Source: Nitriliruptoraceae bacterium (GTDB lineage Bacteria; Actinomycetota; Nitriliruptoria; Nitriliruptorales; Nitriliruptoraceae). Taken from it: a stretch of 6,190 nucleotides of DNA. This document shows positions 1 to 5,958 of this stretch, piece after piece. The translations under genes and the position numbers were made by a program. Positions within the stretch are counted from its first letter, which is position 1; each line of letters begins with the position of its first letter. The notes beneath the pieces were generated by a model. That model saw nothing but the letters and a program-made list of their open reading frames with translations, had not been told where the DNA came from and did no database searches. The DNA lies in the NCBI GenBank assembly GCA_007134165.1, contig SLLJ01000434.1, positions 1 to 6,190 of the forward strand. The letters run 5' to 3'.

Positions 1-1
1 C

Positions 2-67
2 ACGCTCGTCCTCCCCGAGCCGATCCGCGCGGGCTGGGAGCGGTTGCTCGGCCGGCGGACTCGCTGA
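2..67 (+). CDS. C-terminal tail of an unidentified upstream gene (partial)
   Basis: An open frame enters from the left edge and stops at TGA 65-67, giving a 21-residue tail that ends in WERLLGRRTR. The stop lies 2 bases before a possible TTG start (70) and 8 bases before the ATG (76) of the AbiEii-like gene, so the two were probably one operon. In AbiE-type systems the gene before the nucleotidyltransferase is often its antitoxin. That is the obvious guess here, but 21 residues are too few to recognise a family. Confidence 0.45.
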   Translation, partial: TLVLPEPIRAGWERLLGRRTR

Positions 68-69
68 CC

Positions 70-444
70 TTGCCGATGCTGAGCGAACTGCAACAGCGGG
101 TCGCAGGAATCGTGGCCGGACTCGCCGATGCCGACGACTTCGTGCTCGCTGGCGGCGCTGCCTTGATCCTGCACGGCATGGTTGAGCGCAGCACCCGCGA
201 CCTGGAGGACTTCGCGACCGCTAGCGACGCGGTCGCTGCGCTACTGCCTGCCCTGGAAGCGGCACTGCGACGCGATGGGCTTCGTGTGGCCAGACGCCGT
301 GACGCACCAGGCTTCGTGCGGCTCGAGGTCACTGTGGGTCCGCGCATAAATAACAGAGACGTTATTCGGGGCGGAGGGTGTAGTTCCAGTCGCCGTGGAA
401 GTTGTGCCGTTCGAGGGGTAGGGCGGCCATCTGCGCGTCGCTGA
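70..444 (+). pseudogene. AbiEii-type nucleotidyltransferase toxin, truncated by an insertion sequence
   Basis: The N-terminal part matches the nucleotidyltransferase AbiEii toxin family, the toxin side of type IV AbiE systems, which transfers nucleotides to an RNA or protein target. The visible signature is FVLAGGAALILHG followed by RSTRDLEDFA. This is the usual GG nucleotide-binding turn with a downstream R-T-x-D-x-D-like acidic motif, although here the second D is replaced (RDLED), which is unusual. Native sequence stops near base 342 (LEVTVGP). From 343 the frame reads through insertion-sequence DNA to a stop at 442-444, adding about 34 unrelated residues. About half of a typical family member of roughly 200 residues is missing, so I expect no activity. 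ATG 76 is an alternative to TTG 70; neither has a clear Shine-Dalgarno. Confidence 0.65.
343..354 (+). repeat. Left terminal inverted repeat of the insertion sequence (imperfect)
   Basis: CGCATAAATAAC matches 9 of 12 bases with the inverted right end at 1600-1611. It lies at the point where AbiEii-like coding sequence stops. The repeat is short and imperfect, so its limits are tentative. Confidence 0.4.
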
Positions 445-1564
445 TCTTGGCACCCTTGGGGTAGGCGCCTTCGTCGAGTTCGGCGTGCACCTTGAGTCCG
501 GTGCGGGTGGTGGTGGCGGCGATGAGTTGCACGATGGCCTCGTGGGATTCCAGGGGGCGGCCGCGCCCGTTGAGGGTGATGTGGGAGACCAGCCGGTGTT
601 CGATCCGGATCCACTTGGAGGTGCCGGGCGGCAGGTGGCACACGGTGATGGCGAGGCCGGTCTCGGCGGCGAGCGTGGCGAGCTCGACCTTCCACAGGCG
701 GGTGCGTGAGCTGTTGGAGCCGTCCCCGTCGGCGCAGATCAGCAGCGTGTCGGCGCCCGGGTAGGTGGGCGCACCCATCGACGGCCACCAGCGGCGGATG
801 GTGGCCACCGCGAACGCACAGGTGTCGTGATCGGTGCCCGTCGACACCCAGCCGGCATCGGCGGCGACGTCGTGGACGCCGGAGGGGATGGCCTTGCCCT
901 GCTCGCCGATGAAGTCGTGCACCTGGGCGTCGACCGGTTCGCCTCTGGGCGGCCACTCCCGTCCGGCGTTGTTGTCGGCGCCGACCAGCTCCTTCCTCTT
1001 GGTGTCGACCGAGATCGCCGGCTGGCCCGCTTCAAGCTGCGCGTTGACCTGGTCGGCGAGGTAGCGAAACTGCGCGTCACGGTCGGGATGCTGTCTGCCT
1101 TCGATGGTCTTGGCCGTCGCCTGCAGTCGGTAGCCCAGCTCGGTGAGCAGCTTGGCAACCGTGCGTGCCGACACGGGATGGCCCTGGCCGGTGAGCTCGT
1201 CGGCCAGCGTCTGCGTCGACTTCGACGTCCACCGCAACGGCGATTCCGGATCGCCCCGGGTCACCGGATCCACCAGCGTCTCCAACGCCTGCACCAGCCC
1301 CGGCTCGGTCGCGGTCAGCGGTGGGCGGCCCGCGCCCGCCCGGCGCACCCGCCCCACCGGCGCACCCGACCGGGGGTCATCCAGCTCCTTGACCGCGGCG
1401 GTCACCGTGGTGCGCGACACCCCCACCGCCCGCGCCACCGCGCTCACCCCTCCCCGCCCCCACGCCCGGGCCTCAGCCCCAAGCCACAACCGCCGCTGCC
1501 GCTCGTCCAGAAACGGCGCGATCACCGCGTACTTGTTGGCGACCGCCTGCTCGTCCGGGCCCAT
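362..1564 (-). CDS. ISAzo13-family transposase, intact (400 residues)
   Basis: This DDE transposase cuts and joins the ends of its own element. Residues 38-62 form a helix-turn-helix (SAVARAVGVSRTTV). The catalytic core follows, with probable acidic residues D187 (AISVDTKRKELVG), D279 (LLICADGDGSNSSR) and E322 (PPGTSKWIRIEHRL). The C-terminus ends in the family-typical YTLRP, and 400 residues is a normal length. I chose ATG 1564 because the family N-terminus begins shortly before the PFLDERQRRL motif. The same frame is open to ATG 1888, but the first 92 residues of that longer reading are GNAT sequence from outside the element, so the longer start is very likely wrong. A GTG just upstream within the element is another possible start. 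One oddity is a Gly in HITLNGRGRPL, where I recall Trp in most relatives; its effect is unknown. Confidence 0.9.
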   Translation of the reverse strand: MGPDEQAVANKYAVIAPFLDERQRRLWLGAEARAWGRGGVSAVARAVGVSRTTVTAAVKELDDPRSGAPVGRVRRAGAGRPPLTATEPGLVQALETLVDPVTRGDPESPLRWTSKSTQTLADELTGQGHPVSARTVAKLLTELGYRLQATAKTIEGRQHPDRDAQFRYLADQVNAQLEAGQPAISVDTKRKELVGADNNAGREWPPRGEPVDAQVHDFIGEQGKAIPSGVHDVAADAGWVSTGTDHDTCAFAVATIRRWWPSMGAPTYPGADTLLICADGDGSNSSRTRLWKVELATLAAETGLAITVCHLPPGTSKWIRIEHRLVSHITLNGRGRPLESHEAIVQLIAATTTRTGLKVHAELDEGAYPKGAKISDAQMAALPLERHNFHGDWNYTLRPE

Positions 1565-1599
1565 TCCCGGAGCGTAGCCCACTCGCACAGATTGGCCAG

Positions 1600-1611
1600 G
1601 TAATTGTTGCG
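1600..1611 (-). repeat. Right terminal inverted repeat of the insertion sequence (imperfect)
   Basis: Read on the minus strand this is CGCAACAATTAC, the partner of the left end at 343-354. It directly follows the last GNAT-like codons (AAGEDL) on the minus strand. Confidence 0.4.
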
Positions 1612-2171
1612 AAAGATCTTCGCCGGCGGCCAAGCAGCTGCCCTGGCCGACGATCTCGTCATCGACGATCGCCGTATGCAACCGTCCGGCCGCGGCGGCG
1701 GCCTTGACGAGCTCGCCGGCAGGCAGCAGCTCGAGATGGGCTGCGTTCGCCTCGAACTCGTGAAGCTGGCCGGGGCGTAGGGCACGCACGAAGAGACGGG
1801 TGAGCTCGGGGGCCATCCCATCCAGTACGTGGATGACGTCGACGACCTCGCGAGCACCGCCCCACCGCTGCTCGAACCGCTCTCGCATCGATGCCGCCGT
1901 GACGCCATCGACCTCGATGCACTGCCAACCCCCGGCACGTTCGAGAAGCTCGAGGAGCCCATCGGGATCACCGAACCTTGGGGCTCACTCGGGACCAGCG
2001 CCGACTCGACGAGGACCGCATGCGGCGAGTCAGGGTTCCCTCCAACCAGAGGCGGCCGGTGCCGGACGCAAACGCGTGGATGGCGAGCACGGTGTCCGGG
2101 CGCTCGCCTACCCGGTCGGACCGTGCTCGCCGTTGGGCAGTGTCTACGAGTATCACCGAGGCGCCGTCCAT
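1612..2171 (-). pseudogene. GNAT-family N-acetyltransferase, 3' end cut by the insertion sequence and frameshifted
   Basis: Joining three minus-strand frames gives a continuous GNAT-like protein. ATG 2171 starts MDGASVILVD and runs through AIHAFASGTGRLWLEG. A frame change near 2038-2041 leads to NPDSPHAVLVESALVPSEPQ. A second change near 1974-1976 leads to FGDPDGLLELLERAGGW and on to VDVIHVLDG and TAIVDDEIVGQGSCLAAGEDL. The last segment fits the beta strands just before the acetyl-CoA-binding motif, and the insertion sequence removes that motif and everything after it. Both frame changes are restored by adding one base (gaggg to gagggg, ggttc to ggtttc). The product cannot bind acetyl-CoA as written. 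The family call rests on recognising the pattern and is moderate; the substrate is unknown. Confidence 0.6.
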
Positions 2172-2175
2172 CGGG

Positions 2176-2181
2176 CCTCCT
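2176..2181 (-). promoter_or_regulatory. Ribosome binding site of the GNAT remnant
   Basis: The minus strand reads AGAGGAGGCCCG then ATG, a perfect AGGAGG four bases before the start at 2171. It fixes the start of the broken acetyltransferase and shows the gene was once well translated. Confidence 0.6.
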
Positions 2182-2472
2182 CTGCCCCAGCATGGCAACG
2201 CTGGGCGAAGCGTTCCCCCGAAGACACCAACCCGACGAGTGGCCGCCGCGACACTCATCGAAGCCGCGCTGGCTGACGCCACGACAGACCGCGGCAGGCA
2301 AGGGCCGATACTCGGCACCGCTCAGCAACCATGATGATGATCGGAGCCCCATGGAGGCCGACCCGCCCGTAGCTCTCGGCCGGGTTGAGGCAAGTGGCCG
2401 AGCCCACCCCGGATGCCATCCTCGTGGAACTGGTGCAGAGTCAGGACCCCAAGGTTCGGCCACCGTCGTCAT
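2182..2472. other. Divergent intergenic region, no gene recognised
   Basis: These roughly 290 bases separate the minus-strand GNAT remnant from the plus-strand methyltransferase and should hold both promoters. Several frames are open because of high GC, but none gives a recognisable protein. A + strand frame at 2385-2576 runs into the methyltransferase and looks like a shadow. I see no clear -10/-35 pair, hairpin terminator or repeat. Confidence 0.4.
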
Positions 2473-2477
2473 GGAGG
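2473..2477 (+). promoter_or_regulatory. Ribosome binding site of the methyltransferase
   Basis: GGAGG lies four bases before ATG 2482 and supports that start over the in-frame ATG at 2413, whose extra 23 residues (rich in W, R and H) do not look like the family. Confidence 0.55.
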
Positions 2478-2481
2478 CGCG

Positions 2482-3153
2482 ATGGCAGCCCACGACACCG
2501 TCGAAAGGCTCCTGCTGAACCTCCGAGGCGGGGACCCGTTCGCCGACGTCGCAGCATCGGCCCCGTCTCACCGTGACGAGCACGGACAGGAGTGCGGGCT
2601 GTATCCCGCCGGTCCAGCTGTGATGTCCCTGGCGGGATCGTTCGCGCGCGCCGCACACGCACGGACGACTCTCGACCTGGGTTGCGGGACCGGCTACAGC
2701 AGCCTGTGGCTCGCGCACAGCACCTCGACAGCATCACGACTCGACGCCGTGGACCGCTTCGGATGGCACCTCGATCTTGCTCGGCACAACGCGGCAACGC
2801 ACGGACTCGGCGCGCGGATCACCTTCCACGAAGCCGACGCCGCCGGCTACCTCGCCACCTGCGACACGCGCTACGACCTCATCCACGACGATGCCTGGTT
2901 CGCGCACGAACCGAGCTACCTGCAGGTCATGATCGGCCGGCTCGAGCCTGGCGGCGTGTTGACGATGCCCAACTGGTTCCTGCTCACGGAAGCGGTCAGT
3001 GACCACCCGTCTCGTGACTGGTCCGAGTTCGCCGGTTCCGACTGGCGAGACGCGACGCTCAGCTACGCCCACCGCCTCGCTTCGCATCCCGAACTCGAGG
3101 TGAACTGGATCACCGACCCTCCCCTTGGAGTCGCCGTTCGCCGTGGACGCTGA
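2482..3153 (+). CDS. Class I SAM-dependent methyltransferase (223 residues)
   Basis: This is a soluble Rossmann-fold enzyme that moves a methyl group from S-adenosylmethionine to an unknown acceptor. Motif I is TLDLGCGTGYSSLWLA at residues 63-78, with the SAM-binding glycines at 67, 69 and 71. The acidic residue that binds the ribose hydroxyls is probably D91 (LDAVD). Motif II-like YDLIHDDAWF is at 131-140, and motif III is LEPGGVLTMPN at 154-164. The arrangement, with a short N-terminal helical lead (DEHGQECGLYPAGPAVMSLAG) and a DD pair after strand 4, resembles O-methyltransferases of the COG4122 type, but the substrate cannot be read from the sequence. No transmembrane segment or signal peptide is seen. 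The frame is intact from start to TGA 3151-3153. It stands alone, between two decayed genes that point the other way. Confidence 0.82.
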   Translation: MAAHDTVERLLLNLRGGDPFADVAASAPSHRDEHGQECGLYPAGPAVMSLAGSFARAAHARTTLDLGCGTGYSSLWLAHSTSTASRLDAVDRFGWHLDLARHNAATHGLGARITFHEADAAGYLATCDTRYDLIHDDAWFAHEPSYLQVMIGRLEPGGVLTMPNWFLLTEAVSDHPSRDWSEFAGSDWRDATLSYAHRLASHPELEVNWITDPPLGVAVRRGR

Positions 3154-3363
3154 CTCGCACTGGCGACACGGCGTGTGGGCTCTACCCCCGCGCGAGACCG
3201 TGGCTTTGATCGTCGAGGGACGCAGGGGGTTGGCAGCACACAACGAGCACGCCTCGATGTCTCGTGACGTCGCAGAGCGCCGGATCCATGATGTGCCAGA
3301 ATCCGGCAACATTGCTGGACATTGGCGAGCGGGCCCGGTGAGCGCACAGGCGAGGGCATGGTT
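3154..3363. other. Intergenic stretch, no gene recognised
   Basis: About 210 bases lie between the methyltransferase stop and the end of the PPOX-like remnant, two genes that point towards each other. Open frames here, such as a + strand one with GVWALPPRETVALIVEGRR, match nothing I know. No strong terminator hairpin with a T tract was found. Confidence 0.35.
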
Positions 3364-3773
3364 CTGGAGGGTCCCAGCCACGTCGGGAGCGGTTCGATCG
3401 TTCTGCGCGCGGTGAACGCCTGCTCGAACTCGTCGATGGTCATGTCGAGCCGCGGGCCGCGTTCTCAGATCTTCCCGGGTAACTGCGGTCCTCGCTCGAT
3501 GTAGCGTCATGCTCAATGGCCGCTCGCCCGAGGATGGCCGCGATGTCTTGCCCGTGCGGGTCTGCGTTCACGTGCAGGGAGAGCAGGGGCCGTTGTCGGA
3601 TGCTGTGCACACGCCGAGCCGTGGGTGAGCTGGAGATCACGATGCCGTTGTCTGCTGCGACGAACCAGACAGGGGTCGGCAACGGGTCGCCACGATCGTG
3701 ACCGTGGTCGGCCATGCCACACGGCCCCATTCGAGGTGCCGTTGGATCACGTCGGGAGCCTGTCCACGCTCAT
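3364..3773 (-). pseudogene. PPOX-class (FMN/F420 split-barrel) oxidoreductase, multiply frameshifted
   Basis: The family is the pyridoxamine-5'-phosphate-oxidase-like split barrel, which in actinobacteria often uses F420 or FMN. ATG 3773 begins MSVDRLP. Frame changes then give DVIQRHLEWGRVAWPTTVT (break near 3755), DRGDPLPTPVWFVAADNG with VISSSPTARRVHSIRQRP and LSLHVNADPHGQDIAAILG (break near 3697), and finally RLDMTIDEFEQAFTARRTIE (break near 3451-3462). The core GxPxPxPVWF and ARRVxxIRxRPxxSLH patterns are typical. Each break is repaired by adding one base, for the first two a G beside an existing G. The rebuilt length of about 136 residues is normal for the family. The true stop is unclear; the end near 3364 is where family-like sequence fades. 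The start ATG overlaps the TGA of the winged-helix gene upstream (ATGA), so the pair was translationally coupled. Confidence 0.6.
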
Positions 3774-4039
3774 CCGTTCGACCCGAGTTGCGACGACCAG
3801 AGCCGCTCCGCGAGCGTCTGGCCTCGGGGCGAGAGCCGGTAGCCGACCTCGAGGCTCTCGGTGAGACCCAGCTCCTTGAGCTTGCGGACCTGGCGCTTGA
3901 ACGCGCCGGGCGCCATCCCGACGTCGGCGGCCAGCGACCGGGCCGGTGCCCCTGGCCGTGCGGCGATGATCGGGCGAGGCCACGGAACCGCTCGATGGTG
4001 GAATCCATCCAGACAGCGCGTGAGCCCGGCCCGCAGCAT
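3770..4039 (-). pseudogene. Winged-helix fragment like the C-terminal part of ASCH-domain proteins
   Basis: The strong part is ARSLAADVGMAPGAFKRQVRKLKELGLTES followed by LEVGYRLSPRGQTLAERL: a helix-turn-helix plus wing of the kind that ends in a YRLSPRG turn. I recall nearly the same ending in actinobacterial proteins with an N-terminal ASCH (RNA-binding-like) domain, but no ASCH domain is present here. Two N-termini are possible. In the same frame, ATG 4039 gives an unconvincing lead. In the next frame, ATG 4008 gives MDSTIERFRG, which joins the domain if one G is restored near 3980 (GG to GGG, reading FRGPRPIIAARPG). It is therefore probably a decayed or 5'-truncated gene. Its TGA (3770-3772) overlaps the ATG of the PPOX gene. 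It would bind nucleic acid; a regulatory role over its neighbour is only inference. Confidence 0.5.
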
Positions 4040-4137
4040 CTACAGCCAGCAGGTGGGGTAGCGATAGCGGGCGTGGGTTACCGACTTCCGGGCCGCGCAG
4101 AGCGATCGACGTCGCTCGACTGGGCTCCGGCGTCTTG

Positions 4138-4922
4138 CTACCCAGACGCTGCTCGGTACCAGGTGGCCGTGGATGTCGGGTGGAACCCGAGACCTTGGTA
4201 CCGGGCGGCGGCTGCGTCGGTCTCGTAGGAGATCTTCACCCGCCGGGCACCGAGAGCGGTGAGGCGCTCGATCCCAGCGCACGACATCGCTCGTGCGAGA
4301 CCTCACCGCTGAACGTCATCCTCGACCCTGAAGGGTTCAACGAGTCCACCTCCGTGACCGGGTCGAACCAGTACCGCGCGTAGCCAGCGATCCGCCCGTC
4401 AACAGTCTCGACCGCGAGGTCGAGCGTTGGGTCGAAGAGCGGGCACTGCTCAAGACGCTGCGCCACGCTGTCGCCGTTGCGGTGCCGGAGGGGATGCGGG
4501 GCATCTCGACGCTGCGTGCGATACGCGAGAGCGAACCCCTCGGGCAGCGCCGGTACGAACGGTCGATCGTCGGCATCCCTTCCAGCGGTGGTGTCCTGGT
4601 CGCCAGAGATCAGCCCGAATCGTTGGGCGAGCTCGCCGAAGGCTCGGTCGTCATCGCTGACCGGGATCTCGGACACCTTCGACCGATGCTGGGCAGCCTG
4701 CCAATCGCCCGCTGCCACACCACGCCGGGCTCGGCTGACGCACCCGGGACGATCACGGGATCGCACGGCCACTTGTCGTCGGTGTAGCTGGTCAGCAGCA
4801 CCCTCGCCACGGGGCCTTCAGCGTCGATCCAGAACAGCTTCGCGACCTCGTCGGAACGTCGTGGCGTGCGCCACCACCACGGCACGTCGGCGGTCGGCTC
4901 CGAGATCCTGCGGCGCCAACAT
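4138..4922 (-). pseudogene. Second GNAT-family acetyltransferase, long form, with frameshifts and an in-frame stop
   Basis: The N-terminal half, in one frame, reads TADVPWWWRTPRRSDEVAKLF, then VARVLLTSYTDDKWPCDPV. A frame change between about 4690 and 4715 leads to HRSKVSEIPVSDDDRAFGEL, PALPEGFALAYRTQ, RNGDSVAQRLEQCPLFDP and LDLAVETVDGRIAGYARYWF. A second change near 4345, repaired by one G (gtggac to gtgggac), leads to VEPFRVEDDVQR, then TGA at 4303-4305, then GLARAM, GARRVKISYETDAAAARYQG and LGF, stopping at 4138-4140. Family members have QRRGLAR here, so the stop looks like CGA changed to TGA. That segment is the acetyl-CoA-binding motif A. The start is uncertain; ATG 4922 is used, but its frame does not run directly into the WWW segment. 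The gene is dead as written. Confidence 0.6.
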
Positions 4923-4929
4923 CTCGACG

Positions 4930-4969
4930 CCGGTGGCTCATGATGTAGGCTTACATCATGAGCCACCGG
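4930..4969. promoter_or_regulatory. Perfect palindrome over the vapBC promoter and start, probable VapB operator
   Basis: The left arm CCGGTGGCTCATGATGTA (4930-4947) and the right arm TACATCATGAGCCACCGG (4952-4969) are exact reverse complements of 18 bases around the spacer GGCT. The palindrome covers the probable -10 element (4946-4951) and the vapB ATG (4958-4960). VapB antitoxins with a ribbon-helix-helix domain usually bind inverted repeats in their own promoter, alone or with VapC, so autorepression is the expected role. As RNA, the same sequence could fold into a hairpin hiding the start codon, but only if transcription begins upstream of it. Confidence 0.75.
4946..4951 (+). promoter_or_regulatory. 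Probable -10 element of vapBC (leaderless)
   Basis: TAGGCT fits the TANNNT consensus and ends 6 bases before the vapB ATG, so transcription would start at or very near the A of the start codon. TCGACG at 4924-4929 is a weak -35 candidate with a 16-base spacer. No Shine-Dalgarno is seen in the 20 bases before the ATG. Confidence 0.5.
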
Positions 4970-5215
4970 ACGCAGATCACCTTGACCGACGAGCAGTACG
5001 AACTGCTCCGCAGCGAGTCCCGCCGTCGCGGGGTGGGACTCGCCGAGCTGGTGCGCCGCGCGATCAACCGAACGTACGGCAGCGCCGATCGGGACGATCA
5101 GCTCGCCGCGCTCGAGGACAGCTTCGGCGCCTGGGAGCCAGGAGACGACGGCGCGACCGTCGTCGACCGGCTACGTCGCGGCATGTCGCACCGACTCTCG
5201 ACGACCAACGGATGA
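4958..5215 (+). CDS. vapB: VapB-type ribbon-helix-helix antitoxin (85 residues)
   Basis: VapB is the labile antitoxin that binds and blocks VapC and represses the operon. Residues 4-10 (RTQITLT) form the DNA-contacting beta strand of a CopG/Arc-like ribbon-helix-helix. Helix A spans about 11-24 (DEQYELLRSESRRR) and helix B about 28-40 (LAELVRRAINRTY). The tail with FGAWEPGDDGATVVDRLRRG (56-75) is the usual toxin-binding part, with a hydrophobic/acidic stretch followed by a basic helix. The start at 4958 is supported by the family N-terminus and by the -10 element 6 bases upstream. Its TGA overlaps the vapC ATG (ATGA), giving translational coupling. The gene is intact, unlike most of its neighbours. 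Confidence 0.85.
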   Translation: MSHRTQITLTDEQYELLRSESRRRGVGLAELVRRAINRTYGSADRDDQLAALEDSFGAWEPGDDGATVVDRLRRGMSHRLSTTNG

Positions 5216-5592
5216 CGCTGCTGCTCGACACGTCGGTGCTGATCGACCATCTCCGGGGTAACCGGGCAGCTCGGCAGGCGTTGGCCGCGGCCGTTCACGA
5301 CGGCGAGCGGCTCGCCGCGTCGGTGGTGGTCAAGGTCGAGGTGTTGGCGGGTATGCGGCCGGCCGAGGAACACCAGACGCGCCGGCTGCTCGACGCGCTC
5401 GACTGGCTCCCGGTCGATGACGACATCGCCGAACGTGCGGGGCTGCTCGCCAACCGCTACCTGCCCTCACATCCCGGGGTGGATCCCGTGGACCACATCA
5501 TCGCGGCCACGGTCGAACGCCACAACGCGGTGTTGTGGACCCGCAACCTCAAGCACTTCCCGATGTTCCCCGACCTCGAACCGCCGTACTGA
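5212..5592 (+). CDS. vapC: VapC-type PIN-domain ribonuclease toxin (126 residues)
   Basis: VapC toxins are Mg2+-dependent endoribonucleases that cut tRNA or rRNA when freed from VapB. The PIN-domain acidic residues are in place: D6 in LLLDTSVLIDHL, E43 in VVKVEVLAGM, and D94 in HPGVDPVDHIIAATV. The closing motif LWTRNLKHFPMF (108-119), with its T-x-N-x-x-HF signature, is also present. Length and architecture are normal for the family, and the frame is intact to TGA 5590-5592. The start ATG 5212 overlaps the vapB stop by 4 bases, the usual arrangement. The frame is open upstream to 4477, but that part is a shadow of the GNAT remnant and vapB. The RNA target cannot be read from the sequence. 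Confidence 0.9.
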   Translation: MTLLLDTSVLIDHLRGNRAARQALAAAVHDGERLAASVVVKVEVLAGMRPAEEHQTRRLLDALDWLPVDDDIAERAGLLANRYLPSHPGVDPVDHIIAATVERHNAVLWTRNLKHFPMFPDLEPPY

Positions 5593-5952
5593 CGGACGGA
5601 GAACCCACGCGCTTGGTGGGCCGTTTGCCCGCTGCCGTGTCGAGCCCATCCGAGGTCCCGTGGCCTCCGAGAAGCGTTCCCGAACCTGGCAGTGACCGCC
5701 GTGTTGTTCTGGACGTCGGCGAGGTGCCGACCTGGCGATCGAAGTCACGGATCTCGCGCGGCGGTCCGGCCATTGATCGTGGTCGCGGGGCAGCGCGGTC
5801 CTTCGCACCGCAGGGACCGCCATCCCGAACGGGGAACAACGGCGGTTGCAGCGATGTTCAGGAACGCTTCCTATCGGCACCTCCGCAGAAGCGTCCGTGG
5901 CCGTTGGGGCTCCTGACGGTGGATGGCCTGTCCGCTTCAGAGACCCGTCGCG
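5593..5952. other. Intergenic region after vapC, no gene recognised
   Basis: About 360 bases with open frames on both strands but none that I recognise. A short + strand piece (ADLAIEVTDLARRSGH) ends at a stop near 5775 and could be a gene remnant, but it cannot be assigned. No T-tract terminator follows vapC; a weak hairpin CCCAC...GTGGG lies at about 5605-5620. A stronger hairpin at 5795-5820 is listed separately. Confidence 0.35.
5795..5820. repeat. Hairpin-forming inverted repeat
   Basis: GCGGTCC (5795-5801) pairs exactly with GGACCGC (5814-5820), and a G-T and a T-A pair extend the stem inward, leaving a loop of about 8 bases. No T run follows on either strand, so it is not a classic intrinsic terminator. 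It lies about 200 bases past vapC and 145 bases before the DUF433 gene. Confidence 0.35.
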
Positions 5953-5958
5953 TACGCT
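5953..5958 (+). promoter_or_regulatory. Probable -10 element of the DUF433 gene (leaderless)
   Basis: TACGCT fits TANNNT and ends 6 bases before ATG 5965, exactly the spacing seen at vapB. No Shine-Dalgarno is present. No convincing -35 was found. Confidence 0.45.

Larger units (their letters stand above)
343..1611. mobile_element. ISAzo13-family insertion sequence, about 1.27 kb
   Basis: The element is defined by its ISAzo13-type transposase and by where flanking gene homology ends. AbiEii-like sequence stops at about 342 on the left, and GNAT sequence stops at about 1612 on the right. A short imperfect inverted repeat fits these limits: CGCATAAATAAC at 343-354 and, read on the minus strand, CGCAACAATTAC at 1600-1611 (9 of 12 identical). 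There are only 19 bases between the left end and the transposase stop and about 47 bases ahead of its start, normal for a compact insertion sequence. No target duplication is visible: the left flank ends gtccg and the right flank begins aaagat. The exact ends are inferred and could be off by several bases. Confidence 0.7.

Noticed and set aside
827..1603. Long + strand open frame of 258 codons
   Set aside because: It lies wholly opposite the transposase, is rich in R, H and G, and has no family pattern. It is a shadow of the real gene on the other strand.
1522..2718. Minus-strand open frame of 398 codons
   Set aside because: It spans the insertion-sequence edge, the GNAT remnant and the methyltransferase start. 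Only a short stretch (PHAVLVESALVPSEPQ) belongs to a real gene, the frameshifted GNAT.
2734..3516. Minus-strand open frame of 260 codons opposite the methyltransferase, with a CxxC...CxxC-like pattern near 3190-3260
   Set aside because: The methyltransferase motifs are decisive for the other strand. The cysteine pattern lies in an otherwise unremarkable stretch and fits no zinc-finger spacing I recognise.
4477..5211. Long N-terminal extension of vapC in the same frame
   Set aside because: The extra residues are Arg-rich and lie opposite the GNAT remnant and over vapB. The PIN domain begins cleanly at ATG 5212 with an ATGA overlap.
5605..5620. CCCAC...GTGGG hairpin just after vapC as a terminator
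   Set aside because: The stem is only 5 bp and no T tract follows, so it is too weak to call.
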